From: Dryomyza anilis
Taxonomy: Eukaryota > Arthropoda > Insecta > Diptera > Dryomyzidae
Direction of reading: 5' to 3'
Assembly: GCA_951804985.1 (NCBI GenBank)
Contig: OX638132.1
Location: 4,259,529-4,323,528, forward strand
DNA: 64,000 nt
A model generated the notes under the pieces. The model was not told where the DNA came from and searched no databases. It saw only the letters and a program-made list of their open reading frames with translations. The position numbers and the translations under genes were made by a program. This document shows positions 52,051 to 62,820 of this stretch, one piece after another (the first letter of the stretch is position 1; each line of letters starts with the position of its first letter).

Positions 52051-52589
52051 CTGCAAACAAAATATACAAATGTTATAGTTTTTTTTTTCTAAATAATTTT
52101 ATGTAATTCCTACGAAAATATAGTATTTATTGTAATTTCTTCAAAAATTATTCTTGTATACTTATTTTATTTTTATTATTTTCAAAATGTGGCCAATTTT
52201 GGCAGCGTTCCAAATGACAATTTTTGTGGTTCGCAGACAGCAAGTATGCGTTGTAGTTGTTTATTTTAGTTTATTTTTATTTTTCCCACTTTTGGAGAGA
52301 ATAACAGAGTAGAAACCAAAACAAAAACCAACCAGTAATGTAACAAAAAGTGTTGCAAACGCGACAAATGGACTCCAAAGAGGTGAGATTTAAGAAAAAT
52401 CAATTTTATGCAGGATACAGACAACATTTGGAGAAATTTAAGATTTTGAGAGATAATTTTTATTTTTTAGATGCAATTTTAATTTTTGGGAGGCGGACTA
52501 TTCTTCTCTAACAATGTTCATCAGGCAGTTTATTCCAGAGACAACCATTCTCACAAACTATTCCTTCATAGGCTACCCCTAGAATTTTT

Positions 52590-53070
52590 TACCGAACAAT
52601 TCTTCCCCGAGACAATTCTTTCCCATATAATTTGTCCGCACACAACACTTCTACGATAAATTTTAATATATAATGCTCTTCTTCGCCAACTTTCAACTAT
52701 TTTAATTATATGCTGGAAGAACTATTCTTCCCAGATACATTTCTTCCCGGGACAATTCTTCCCAGAGACAATTCATCCTCGAAAAAATTCTTCTCCGGAC
52801 TATTTTTTCCCATTTAATTTTTCCGCAAACAATACTTTTCCGGTAAATTTTAATATATAAAGCCATTCTTTAATACCAACTTTCAATTATTTTAATTATA
52901 TTCTGAAAGAACTATTCTTCCCAGATACATTTCTTCCCGGGACAATTCTTCCCAGAGACAATTTTTCACCGAAAGAATTTTTCCCCGGACAATTCTTTCC
53001 CAAATAATTTGTCCGCAACCAATACTTTTCCAGTAAATTTAAATATCTAAAGCTCTTCTTAAATGCCAAC
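52590..53070 (+). repeat. About 188-bp tandem repeat with TTCTTCCC motifs
   Basis: Two and a half units marked by TTGTCCGCA-like motifs at about 52632, 52820 and 53010. Each contains CAATTCTTCCC sub-repeats and AAATTTTAATATATAA. It ends 110 bp before the TATA box of nested gene 1. Confidence 0.8.
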
Positions 53071-53181
53071 TTTTAACTATATAGCAGAACTATAGCAATC
53101 TTAATTATATGCTTAAAACTTCAATTTTATACAAAATTACAGCGTGACTTATCTTTCACGTACATAACAAATTGAGCTGCT

Positions 53182-53189
53182 TATAAAAG
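53182..53189 (+). promoter_or_regulatory. TATA box of nested gene 1
   Basis: TATAAAAG lies 71 bases before the ATG at 53253. The same octamer occurs at almost the same distance before nested genes 3 and 4, supporting a real, probably tissue-restricted core promoter. Confidence 0.7.
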
Positions 53190-53252
53190 GTATCGCCATA
53201 TGTTGTTCCAAAAGAAAATATTAGAGTTTGGTATATTATAAGAAACAAAAAA

Positions 53253-54062
53253 ATGACGATACGACACAACCTACTCTACATCATAATCATTATACTTGTT
53301 ACAGGAATAGTGAAAAATAATGTGGAAGGTTTTCGTAGATATAAAAAGGCATATGGAAGCAATGTGAATATAATGGAATATAATTTTTTGGAATATGTCA
53401 ACCATACAGTGCATGCCTACGGCATGATATTAAATGAAAAATTTAAAGTGGAAATGTCAAAACGTTATGCAAAAATAGACAATCTCGATGAGAAGTTTAA
53501 TGAAATTAATGACTTAATGAGAGAAATAAGTTTGACCTTTAAAAGTATCGACGAAAGTATATTAACACTGTTTGGAGAAACAATGGAGATCGCATTGAAA
53601 ACAAAATCAATTAAACGAATAAACGGTGAAATGAATAAAATGCATTACTGTCAATATGATGATATTTCGGTAGAAGTGGAAAATTCAAATATTTATATTG
53701 ATAATATGTTGAATATATTTATCAATTTGTCAAAGAAAAATACGAAAATCCAAAATATTAATACCAAAATGGAGCAACTATCGATGAAATTTGAACAAAC
53801 ATCAAACGAAGTCGTCATCTATCAACGCAAGGCACTGGAACGGTGTATGCATCAACCGACCAGAAACCAAGGCAATAATAATAATAAAAATTATATTAGT
53901 TTACTGATGCCACCTCAGGCGCAACATAATATTTATCATGCTGATAATAGAGCAGAATTAGGTGGCAGTAGACAAACAAATAGAAAAAGTAGACGACCTA
54001 CACCTGCTCAACATAAAATAATATCTGGAGAACATTTTCCTAGGGGCGCATTTAATTTTTAA
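53253..54062 (+). CDS. Nested gene 1: secreted coiled-coil protein, FReD-less paralog
   Basis: A 269-residue single-exon protein nested in the pum intron on the opposite strand. Residues 8-20 form an Ile/Leu-rich hydrophobic segment, consistent with a signal peptide. Residues about 60-195 are alpha-helical with heptad-like spacing. FKSIDES (96-102) is followed 37 residues on by HYCQYD with Cys133; a second Cys is at 198. The C-terminal 65 residues are Asn/Gln/Arg/Pro-rich and basic. A TATA box lies 71 bases upstream and poly(A) signals follow the stop. The FK...C signature is shared with the three downstream genes. No fibrinogen domain follows. Function is unknown; a secreted coiled-coil partner of the FReD protein is an inference. 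Confidence 0.8.
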   Translation: MTIRHNLLYIIIIILVTGIVKNNVEGFRRYKKAYGSNVNIMEYNFLEYVNHTVHAYGMILNEKFKVEMSKRYAKIDNLDEKFNEINDLMREISLTFKSIDESILTLFGETMEIALKTKSIKRINGEMNKMHYCQYDDISVEVENSNIYIDNMLNIFINLSKKNTKIQNINTKMEQLSMKFEQTSNEVVIYQRKALERCMHQPTRNQGNNNNKNYISLLMPPQAQHNIYHADNRAELGGSRQTNRKSRRPTPAQHKIISGEHFPRGAFNF

Positions 54063-54103
54063 GCCAAGTGAACTTAACAAAAATAAATTAATTATATTAA
54101 ATT

Positions 54104-54109
54104 AATAAA
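54104..54109 (+). terminator. Poly(A) signal of nested gene 1
   Basis: AATAAA lies about 40 bases after the stop of nested gene 1; another AATAAA sits at 54082-54087. Either could direct 3' end formation. Confidence 0.55.
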
Positions 54110-55259
54110 TAAAAATATGTAAAATATATATATAAATAACTATTATACATTTCCACAGGTTTTGTTTATAAACATTTCAAATCGATGTTACGTATTTTTG
54201 TCCAAAGTCTTTTAATAAAATTGCATTTTAAAAAACGATATACATCAGAAATAATCATTGAGAGCTCGGAAGAATTCCAAAATGAAATCATGTAAAATTT
54301 TTAAAGAAATATGAATGAACATTTTCACATATACAATGAAAACAGTGTGGACAAAAAAATCTTTTATCCTACACCTTAAATGAATGCGTCTTGCGTTTAT
54401 TGATTATTTAGCTCATAGAACTACCACTTTTGCAGTCAACTTCACTTTGAAATGCACTGTCACAATTTAAAATTCCAACAGATCTGAGTTCCTAAGTTGC
54501 GTATTTCGTTAGGTTCTTTGCAAAATCTTTGCAAATGTACCGAGTTTGACAACAAACGCACTTATTTAGTGGTCAGGTCAGCAATAAATAGTTTCAGCGG
54601 TCAAAACCATATTAGCCAACATAGGCCTTTATGTATTTAATGATATAACTGGATGTAGTCCCCGAAATTTTTGATTTAATTCAAGTCGATTCTATGCCAA
54701 TTCTCAAAGTGACATTTATTAGCAATTCTCGGCAGCGAAGTAGTGGGAATTAATAGCTTTTGAAACCAATAAATCCAATTAAAATTGTGTTATTTATAGA
54801 AAATCAAAATAAAATCCAATAAAAAGCCAAAAAACCGGTTGTTTGGATATAATTTTATTTTTAAATTCAGTTTTTTTTTTGTGTCAATCCTGGTCAAAGT
54901 TCATCTGTAATGATCCTGATCTGGACGATTAGGATAATCCTAATTCCAAATCCGCATAAGGCACCCTGAATCATTCTTTAAGAAGAATCCTGAACTAAAG
55001 CCTTCTTAACAGAACCTGATTGGAAATAGAATTATTGTAATCTGATTGGTGTTTTTAAAAACCTGCGTAATAATATTGAGTAAGAAAATTATTCTAATAA
55101 GCTATTCTTAGTAGGGACATAAATATGTTTACAACATTGAACACACCCATCACAAAGTAGAATTGAACATACTCAGTTAAAACAGTGAAATCAAGAATTT
55201 ATCGAAATCCGCTTCGAATAAAGAAAATCTTAGTGGGATGAACAACACGCAAAAGACCA

Positions 55260-55745
55260 TAAATCGTATTAATAAAAAAAAGACTTGGGACTTGGTGCCT
55301 TCAAACGTCGTACAGGACATTAGTTGACTGTAGTTTTGGAAAGAAGAACGCTGATAACTTGCACAAACAAATTTTGTTTAGGGATGAACAAATTTTAGTG
55401 TGCAGGAAAGATTAAATAAGCAAAATGATAGAGTCACGGTCATCTAAAGAAGAATCTCCAATGAGCCAACGGGTCAAAAGAGCTCATTACACAACTTCAG
55501 TCATGATTTGGTGAGGAGTCTGAGTTGCATTTCTACGAACAAGAAATCAAAACATCGGCCAAAGTTTACCAAGAAACCATTCTGGAATTAGCTGTGAAGC
55601 CACCTAACCCTTCCCTATTTTAAAACCAGGCGTGTACTTTTCAACAGGAGTCTGCTCCGGCCCATAAGCACATTTGTTCTGAAGAATGTTCCTCTGGCAG
55701 CCCTGATCTGAACCCACTCGATTACAAATTGGACATTTGGTAAGG
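55260..55745 (+). pseudogene. Dead Tc1/mariner-superfamily (DDxD type) transposase
   Basis: Ordered fragments in shifting frames read DLGLGAFKRRTGH, ILFRDEQI, CTFQQESAPAHKH and SGSPDLNPLDYKL, the standard blocks of this superfamily. The NPLDY block suggests a third Asp rather than Glu. Multiple stops and frameshifts make it non-functional. It lies between nested genes 1 and 2. Confidence 0.82.
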
Positions 55746-55917
55746 TTAGCCTCCGCCACTGATCCAAATTCGATAAAGCTTTCTTTAATGGATGCCACCT
55801 GAATTGATCCCAGTTAGGGTCGCTATGGTAATCCTAATTTCAAATCCAGGAAACCTGATCTATCCTTTACAAGGAATTCTGATCTAAAGCCTACATAATA
55901 AACATTATCTGACACTT

Positions 55918-56345
55918 ATGAAAAAAATTTTTGTCATGCCAAAAGGGCGAATCTTTTCTTTTTTTTTGGTATAAGATAAAAGAGTGGTGTAAAGGCATTA
56001 ATTGTTTGTTTATAAAGCACCTATCGATCGTCATCATTATTTTAAAATATTTTTTTTTGAATTTTTATCATTTGCAAGAAAAAATTTTGGAAAATAATTT
56101 TTAAATAATAACGCCCTTTGATATGTGCTTTGAAAACAAACAACTAATGCTGCTACATCACTATTTTATCTTTCACCAATAACGAGTTATAGCAAAAAAA
56201 ACGAAAAGATTCGCCCTTTTGGAATGGCAAGATTTTCAATTTTTCAAATTGCTTCGTTTTTTTGCTATAACTCTTTATTGGTGCAAGATAAAATATTGTT
56301 GTAGAGGCATTAATTGTTTGTTTTAAAGCACCTATCGATTGATTT
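55918..56345. mobile_element. Fragment of the CGTCAC...GGGGCGAA element
   Basis: Contains GCCAAAAGGGCGAATCTTTT, AAGCACCTATCGATCG, TTTGCAAGAAAAA and inverted GAAAAGATTCGCCCTTTTGG, all modules of the elements at 29378 and 58161. The outer ends are missing. Confidence 0.65.
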
Positions 56346-56957
56346 GATATGGAGCACCTGTATTCAAGCGCAATATCAAATGCATAAGAGCTGTTTAGAC
56401 TCAAAACGTCGACTTTTTGTCAACACAATAGTTATTGAGACAACTTTGACAGTTCAGAAAAATAATTTGTTTGAAATGGCTCGAAGCCTGATCGAACAAT
56501 GACTTCATCATGAACTTAATTTACATTCGGGGAAGTTTCGAATATTCTACAACACTAACAGAGCTCGAAATTAAAATAATACGGCATACATACTATTTTA
56601 TTATTATTACTATATTAGTATTATATACTGCTATTATATACTATTATTATTCATTAGTATTATATTTCCCATTAGTATCAATGAAATCTCTTCGATTTAG
56701 TACAAATTAGTTCTTAGGTTCATCTAATTCTAATGAAAGAGTAAAAAAAAATGTTAGAAAAAAAATATTCAAATTTCATCTTTACAAAAGCTTCATAGGC
56801 ATGAAATAAGTAGCTTGCAAATTGAAATTTCACACACACAAGACTATATTAATAAAAATATCGCGTAACAAAATTCTGACCAAAAAAAAATCATTTTTAT
56901 TTACTTTATCGTAGATTGAGTGTTGTGCCGTAAACAACTGGTACTTACATCTTAAAG

Positions 56958-58003
56958 ATGCCGAACAAACTGTTCATCAATCTTTTCATCATACTATTGT
57001 CAGGTGGATTAAGTAACAACATGGATACTTTAGCAGTCAAAAAGCCTCATACTAAAACAGGAGTGCAAAATGCACACTTTTGTCATAAACTGAATGATTA
57101 TATTATTGAACATAGCACACATGTTGCGCATGAATGTAAAAGAACCGAAGATAAAATTATCGATTATCATAATAATTTACTTGCGTTAGATACGTACGAG
57201 AAACGAATGTTTATGCGAACATTTAAAAGTGTGGATGCTGATATCATAAAAATCTATAGGAAACTTAAAAATCTTACAAAAAAACAACAGCAAAAACTGA
57301 AGACTATACTTTACCGCATTAATAAAATATATAAATGTCAGAATAATTACATGGAAATCGCATTGAAACATATTTATGATAGAGTTAACAATTTAAAGAA
57401 TGTATTTCAAATACAAAAACAACTTGAAGATAAGGCTTTGATGAAAGTGAATAAACTCATTAAGAATGTGACAAGTTTGATAAATCTTTTGAAAAATCAA
57501 CACACGTCGAAGAAGAGTCAAGATATTGTAAATTCTCAATCAAGGACTCCAGTAACAGCAGTTCAAAAACCAACAAAGCCTCCAGTACGAAGAACCAATA
57601 TTGGAAATTCTCAAAAATCAAGAAGAATGCAAGTAGGAGTTCATACAATAAAACCGAAGGAACTAACGACACACAAAATAGAATATACTGTAAGTAAAAG
57701 TTATTGCATTTGTTTTGCTATTTATGTAACTGATACCCTTTTAAAGTTTCTGTTATTCTTTACATTTAGTACCATGTCAAGTCACCCTATATGTTGGAGG
57801 ATATGATCTATATAATGCCTAATATAACTGTAGAGGCAAAAATGCAAAGGCTGTTTGATAACAGTGCAGACCTCTCAGATGTCAACGATTTCAGCGATGA
57901 ACATTATTATGGTAGCGCGGAGAGCTCAGGCGATGATAGCTCAGGCGATGATAGTCCAGGCGATGATAGCTCTAACGAGAATAGCTCGGAGATACATGTT
58001 TAA
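56958..58003 (+). CDS. Nested gene 2: secreted coiled-coil protein with acidic tail, two exons
   Basis: Exon 1 is 56958-57689 and exon 2 is 57770-58003, joined across an 80-bp intron (GTAAGT donor at 57690, TTTAG acceptor ending 57769). The join is phase 0 and gives 321 residues. Residues 5-17 are hydrophobic (signal peptide). A helical region at about 45-185 contains FKSVDAD (89-95), then KCQ with Cys127 38 residues on, the cluster signature. Extra Cys residues are at 42 and 60. A basic Pro/Thr-rich linker (190-235) precedes exon 2, which ends in a Ser/Asp repeat (SSGDDSSGDDSPGDD) built from a 15-bp tandem repeat near 57927-57975. No TATA box is seen at the expected distance. Function unknown. 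Confidence 0.72.
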
Positions 58004-58160
58004 TACTTGTTTTATTTTATTCATACAACTTACTTTCTATAAATGAAAAAATAGATTATAAAGTAAAGCATATTAAACTAAATAGTTCAAAAAATTCACT
58101 GAAGGATATTACAATTTGTGATATTATTTGTTAAGGTTGACATTTTTTTCAAAATCTTAT

Positions 58161-59126
58161 CGTCACTATAATGCCAAAGGGGCGAAAGTATAATTTTTGA
58201 CATTTACGTTTTATTACATTTTTTTAATGTAGATTTTCCTCAAGTATACTGTGCCAAAATCGTGTGTGGTTTTGTTGGATATTTCTAGCAACGAAAAACA
58301 AAACCAAAAGGGCAAATTCGAAAAATTGAAAATTTGTCATGCCAAAAGGGGCGAATCTTTTCGTTTTTTCTCATAATTTTTTATTGGTATAAGATAAAAT
58401 AGTGGTGTAATGGCATTATTTGTTTGCGTTTAATACACCTATCGATCTTCATCATGTTTTCATTGAATTTTTATCATTTGCAAGAAAAATGTTTGGCAAA
58501 ATATTTTTAAATAATGATGTCAATCGGTAGGTGCTTTAAAAACAAACAATAAATGCCTTAACATCACTATTTTATCTTGCATCATTAAAGAGTTATAGCA
58601 AAAAAACAAAAAAATTGTCCTTTTGACATGGCAAGATTTTTCAATTTTTCAAATTTCTTCGTTTTTTAGCAATAACTCTTTATTGATGCAAGATAAAATA
58701 GTAGTGTAAAGGTATTTAAAGATTATTAAAAAAAAAAAATTGTCTAATATTTTTCCTGCAAATAACAAATGGCAAATTAATGTTTGGATAAATATTTTTT
58801 TAAATAATGATGCCAATAGGTAGGTTCTTTAAAAACAAACATTTAATGCATTTACATTACTATTTTATCTTGCGCTTATAGACTTATAGAATAAAAAACA
58901 AAAATATTTGGGTTTTCATCAGGATATAGCCTCACAAAATCCGTATTTATAATTCAGAAAGTTGTCCAAATCCAAAGATATTTTATATACGTCATAATAA
59001 TTGATGAATAAACCAAAATAACAAAGAAAAGAAATTTTACTAATTTTTGAAGCACTTCAAACTTTAAAATTTGATTTCCCAACATTTTTAAAAATGAACA
59101 TTCGCCCCTTTTGCATGACAGTGACG
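58161..59126. mobile_element. 966-bp element with CGTCAC...GGGGCGAA ends, copy 2
   Basis: Terminal inverted repeats of about 26 bp: CGTCACTATAATGCCAAAGG (58161) and CCTTTTGCATGACAGTGACG (ending 59126). The interior has inverted and direct modules like copy 1 and no transposase. It sits between nested genes 2 and 3. Confidence 0.78.
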
Positions 59127-59622
59127 TTACCATGTTCCCTTTAACTAATACTAATATCTACATTAACGTTCACTTATTAAATATGAAAATGTATTTTATT
59201 TTTACAACGAGGATTTATAAATCGAAAATATTATTTGACTTTTCTAATGTAGCTATTTTTCAATTCAAATAATCACTTAGAATTAAAAAGTTTAATATAC
59301 ATTAAATTTTATATTAAAAATTAATTTATATAACGCCTTCCCTCTTTCTGTGTGTTTTACCACACACACCCCCCCCATAATCAAGACCTACTAAAGAATA
59401 CTCGCCAACATATTGTCAGGCACCATAGAATTTGTTTGAAAAATTTCAGATATTATTCAAGATTTTAAATCTACATATGGTTCGAATCATGATTTGAATA
59501 TATTTCTTACTTACATGAATCGAATCTCTTTAAACAATACTGCATAATATTAATAGTTATGGTAGCAAATTAATATGATACACTTTCCATGCGAAACATT
59601 ATTTTGTCATGCTATTGAGTGC

Positions 59623-59630
59623 TATAAAAG
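59623..59630 (+). promoter_or_regulatory. TATA box of nested gene 3
   Basis: TATAAAAG begins 69 bases upstream of the ATG of the FReD gene, the same spacing as at nested genes 1 and 4. Confidence 0.72.
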
Positions 59631-59691
59631 GGCTAATATTCAATTTAAAGTTCTGTTGGTTTGTCATTCGATTTAAAAAAAAAACGACAAG

Positions 59692-61091
59692 ATGTTGAAA
59701 GTGCTTCAACCAAACATCTTTAATATCATCATCATAATTTTCGCAGTAACAGCCAAATTAGCTGTTAGCCAAAAAGTGAAATGTGATTTCGAAATTACGT
59801 CTTTCAATTTGAAAAAGTTTAATGAGACCATACATTTGCAAGGCATTGGCCACAACCAACGTCTGATAACGGGCCTAAAAAATGGTGAAATTACTATGGA
59901 CAAATTCAACAACGAATTTGATATAGAAAATGTAGATACAACTCGCAAGGTGGATAGGGTATTCAAAACTATCAATGAAAAAATGGCTCTATTGTCGACG
60001 TCAGCAGATAACATAACGCTGCAGAGAAAAAAGTTGAAAAACTTTGAATATCAAGTAAATGACCTATATCAATGCAACGTAGCGATTGATATTAATGGCA
60101 ATTTTGAGCAACTCAATACTGAAATTGACAAATTGCAAAATGCATACAAACTTTTAATGACAGAAAGAACTCATATAATACGTCTTGCTGGCAAAATGAA
60201 CGATCTCACGAATATGGTGGACATGTTAAAAGCTATGATCATAAATCAGCTGAAGGGGAATGCTCTAGGTAGAAAAATAACTAAAGCAGTAGACATCAGC
60301 AAAGCACCATACACTCCGGTAGTACGTGAAACTTTCTACAATAATCTATGTGACGAGACGGCCAGTTATGATTTTTCTATAAAATTAAAAGGTCATCCGG
60401 GCGGTTTCAAGAGCCTTTGTTATCATTCTCCTAATGCGAAGGGCACCTGGCTGCAAATACAGCGAAATACCGAAAACACGGGCGGTAATCTGAATGGCAA
60501 TTGGCTTGATTATCGTGATGGTATTGACAATCGCAGTTTCTGGATTGGATTGTCCTATATTTATAAATTGTTGAGTAAATCTGTACAATGTCAGCTACTA
60601 GTCGAATATGAGGAGATTCACTTAGGTAAGTGTAATACTTGGACATTTTTTTAACTGGAAAAAAAACTATAAAATATTTACAGAATCCAGACATGAAATT
60701 CGTCAATACTTTTATGTATTGTATGATCGTTTTGTGATTGGCGACGAACGGCAACAATATTATTTAAAGGAACTTAGCGGTTTCCAGGGTACGGGCTATG
60801 ATTCGCTTAGATACTATGTTGGCGGAAATTTCAAGACAGATTTGAACAGAGGTGGTTGGTGGCAGAAGATGGATGCAAACGGTCCGGATTGGTTAGTGTT
60901 TGTCTTTTAATTTTGTTTGTCTTGTAATTTTAATTTTTTTCTATATTTTTCAAAGTCATTTGAATGGCGGTTTAAACAAGATTGGCAATTATCAAGTCGC
61001 GAAAAATCAATGGCAGCATCAACAAGTACCGAAATCGGCAATGTATATGCGTTGCGTCAGTTCAAAACCCAAGCAATTTTTAACTATTTAA
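59692..61091 (+). CDS. Nested gene 3: secreted coiled-coil fibrinogen-related protein (FReD)
   Basis: Exons 59692-60625, 60684-60891 and 60956-61091 join through GT/AG introns of 58 and 64 bp with consistent phases (1, then 2), giving 425 residues. Residues 8-22 are a hydrophobic signal segment ending near AVSQ. FKTINEK (91-97) is followed by LYQCN with Cys128, and coiled coil runs to about 185. A FReD occupies about 215-420. Recognisable landmarks are WLQIQRN, NGNWLDYRDGI, FWIGL, VLYDRFVIGDE, GYDSL and GGWW...CHLNGGL. FReDs bind carbohydrate or protein ligands in secreted lectin-like and immune proteins. The DxDND calcium loop and the first Cys of the usual late pair are missing, so ligand binding may differ. 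TATA box and AATAAA are present. Confidence 0.88.
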
Positions 61092-61144
61092 AAATATTGA
61101 ATGCAGCATTATTTGTTCATGTTTTTGAAATATATTTATTTTTA

Positions 61145-61150
61145 AATAAA
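61145..61150 (+). terminator. Poly(A) signal of nested gene 3
   Basis: AATAAA lies about 54 bases after the stop codon of the FReD gene, followed by TG/T-rich sequence. Confidence 0.6.
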
Positions 61151-61663
61151 GATACTTTGTAGAGTTAATGCTTTTTGTTTATTGTATTATATATGATTAA
61201 AATTTGAATTATTCTGAACGAATTTAAAGTAAATTGAAATTGAAGTAAATGGAGATTGATTGTAAATTAAATTGAATTCCGAAAATAGAATAGTATTGAA
61301 CTTTAAAAAAAAAAACCGTTTGAAAAATATAAAATTTGTAACCACAGGAACTGCAAATTCTTTTAGGCCTCTGAAATTCTATTAAACATTCATGTTCGCT
61401 TGGGAGTTCCTATTATTATAAAAGATTCTTCTATAAACAACAGATTTTTTTTCTTTAGTTTCTCAGACATAATTTCACGCTAGTTTGACATTTTGTTATT
61501 ACATAAGCAATAATAAAACCCAAACAAAACACAGCCGTTACAAAATAATTTAAATATTGACAACATAAAAAGCTCACTAGTTAATATAAACAAACCATAG
61601 AAAATTTAAATTTTAACGCTTTTTCGACCGATTCACCATACCGATAACACCACAAAAACCTGG

Positions 61664-61671
61664 TATAAAAG
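61664..61671 (+). promoter_or_regulatory. TATA box of nested gene 4
   Basis: TATAAAAG begins 77 bases upstream of the ATG and ends 70 bases from it. A TTCACT initiator-like motif follows at about 61687. Confidence 0.7.
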
Positions 61672-61740
61672 TACTTTGCAACATAGATTCACTTCTTAAA
61701 CAGTTATTTTCTAACTACGGCTGATACATAGTTTAAAAAA

Positions 61741-62484
61741 ATGCTGAAAGCACACGTCATCATTAGTGGGCTGTTATTTTTATATGGTGCTCCAAAAACC
61801 AACAGTGAGGAACTATTCTACGAATCTGCTGAAGAGTACGAAAATCTTACGCAATGGGCACATAATACACCCCACGCTGAGGTCCAAACATTTCGAGAAT
61901 ATGAACAAAGCATCAATAATTTATTTAAAATACTGAGTGTGAATTTTGATATTTCGCTGGGAAATTTGGATCTAAAAATTGAGGAGTTACATCAAAAGTT
62001 TAGTCAAAACTCTAAACTGCGTTCGGACATTATATCGGATGGCCTAATAGCAGTCGATAAAAAACTACAAAAGATACATACTACGCTGCGAGTGAGCAGT
62101 TCGAATTTGCAGAATATGACAGCATTGGAGAAAAAACTGCAGGAATTGACGCAATTTCAATGCAGCAGCCTATCACTTTATATTAAAAATATGAACCAAA
62201 AATTGAATAAATTGACTCAAACATCTGTGCAGTTCAACCAACAAGAAACTAATATTGAGGAACTGAATTCCAAACTAGATGTGCTATCGATATCATTAGA
62301 AGTTCTAAAAAATATAACTACATCAACACTGGAACAAGTTGATGAAGTTCCAACTCAACAAATTGCCGTAAAGCAACCACAGGTAGCAACTCATTCACTT
62401 TCAATTCAAGATCATCAACTAAGAGTGGCCAGTAAAGCAACGCAGTTCGTTGCTAATGGACGTACGAATTTTATTAATTCATAA
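61741..62484 (+). CDS. Nested gene 4: secreted coiled-coil protein, FReD-less paralog
   Basis: A single-exon protein of 247 residues. Residues 5-17 are hydrophobic (signal peptide, likely cut near TNS). Residues about 50-195 are helical and Leu/Gln/Lys-rich with heptad-like spacing. The cluster signature is present in degenerate form: LIAVDKK (102-108) followed by FQCSS with Cys141, the only cysteine. The C-terminal 45 residues are Gln/Thr/Val/Pro-rich with no domain. A TATA box lies 77 to 70 bases before the ATG and AATAAA follows the stop. It starts MLK, like nested gene 3, only 650 bases downstream of it, so it is plausibly a tandem duplicate that lacks the FReD. Function unknown. Confidence 0.8.
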   Translation: MLKAHVIISGLLFLYGAPKTNSEELFYESAEEYENLTQWAHNTPHAEVQTFREYEQSINNLFKILSVNFDISLGNLDLKIEELHQKFSQNSKLRSDIISDGLIAVDKKLQKIHTTLRVSSSNLQNMTALEKKLQELTQFQCSSLSLYIKNMNQKLNKLTQTSVQFNQQETNIEELNSKLDVLSISLEVLKNITTSTLEQVDEVPTQQIAVKQPQVATHSLSIQDHQLRVASKATQFVANGRTNFINS

Positions 62485-62509
62485 AACAAAAGTTTGATGT
62501 ATAGAAACT

Positions 62510-62515
62510 AATAAA
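62510..62515 (+). terminator. Poly(A) signal of nested gene 4
   Basis: AATAAA lies 26 bases after the stop codon of nested gene 4. Confidence 0.6.
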
Positions 62516-62713
62516 GAAATATGTTTTATCGCATATAATAATGTAACATATTGATTTTGCGAAATAAATGTATGTTTGGAGGTGATGATGGTGTTGGTGC
62601 TTTGTATTTTATGGTATGAGTTTTCTTTCTATTTGGTTTTAGTGGATCTGATATAGTTTGATAGATTATCGATAATAAATAATAAATAAAATCGAAAATA
62701 TTTTGGAACAAAT

Positions 62714-62820
62714 AGGATAGTTTACACGATAGAGAATAAAGTTAGAGATAGAGCAAACAAATATTATAGATTTGTGTGAACACTAAACAGAACTCTACCG
62801 TAGATCTCTACAGACTTTCT
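62714..62820. mobile_element. Truncated third copy of the TTA MITE
   Basis: TAGTTTACACGATAGAGAAT and AGTTAGAGATAGAGCAAA match the left end of 20851-21013; CTCTACCGTAGATCTCTACA matches its interior. The right end is lost. Confidence 0.6.

Noticed and set aside
55604..55798. 64-aa minus-strand ORF
   Set aside because: It is antisense to recognisable plus-strand transposase blocks.
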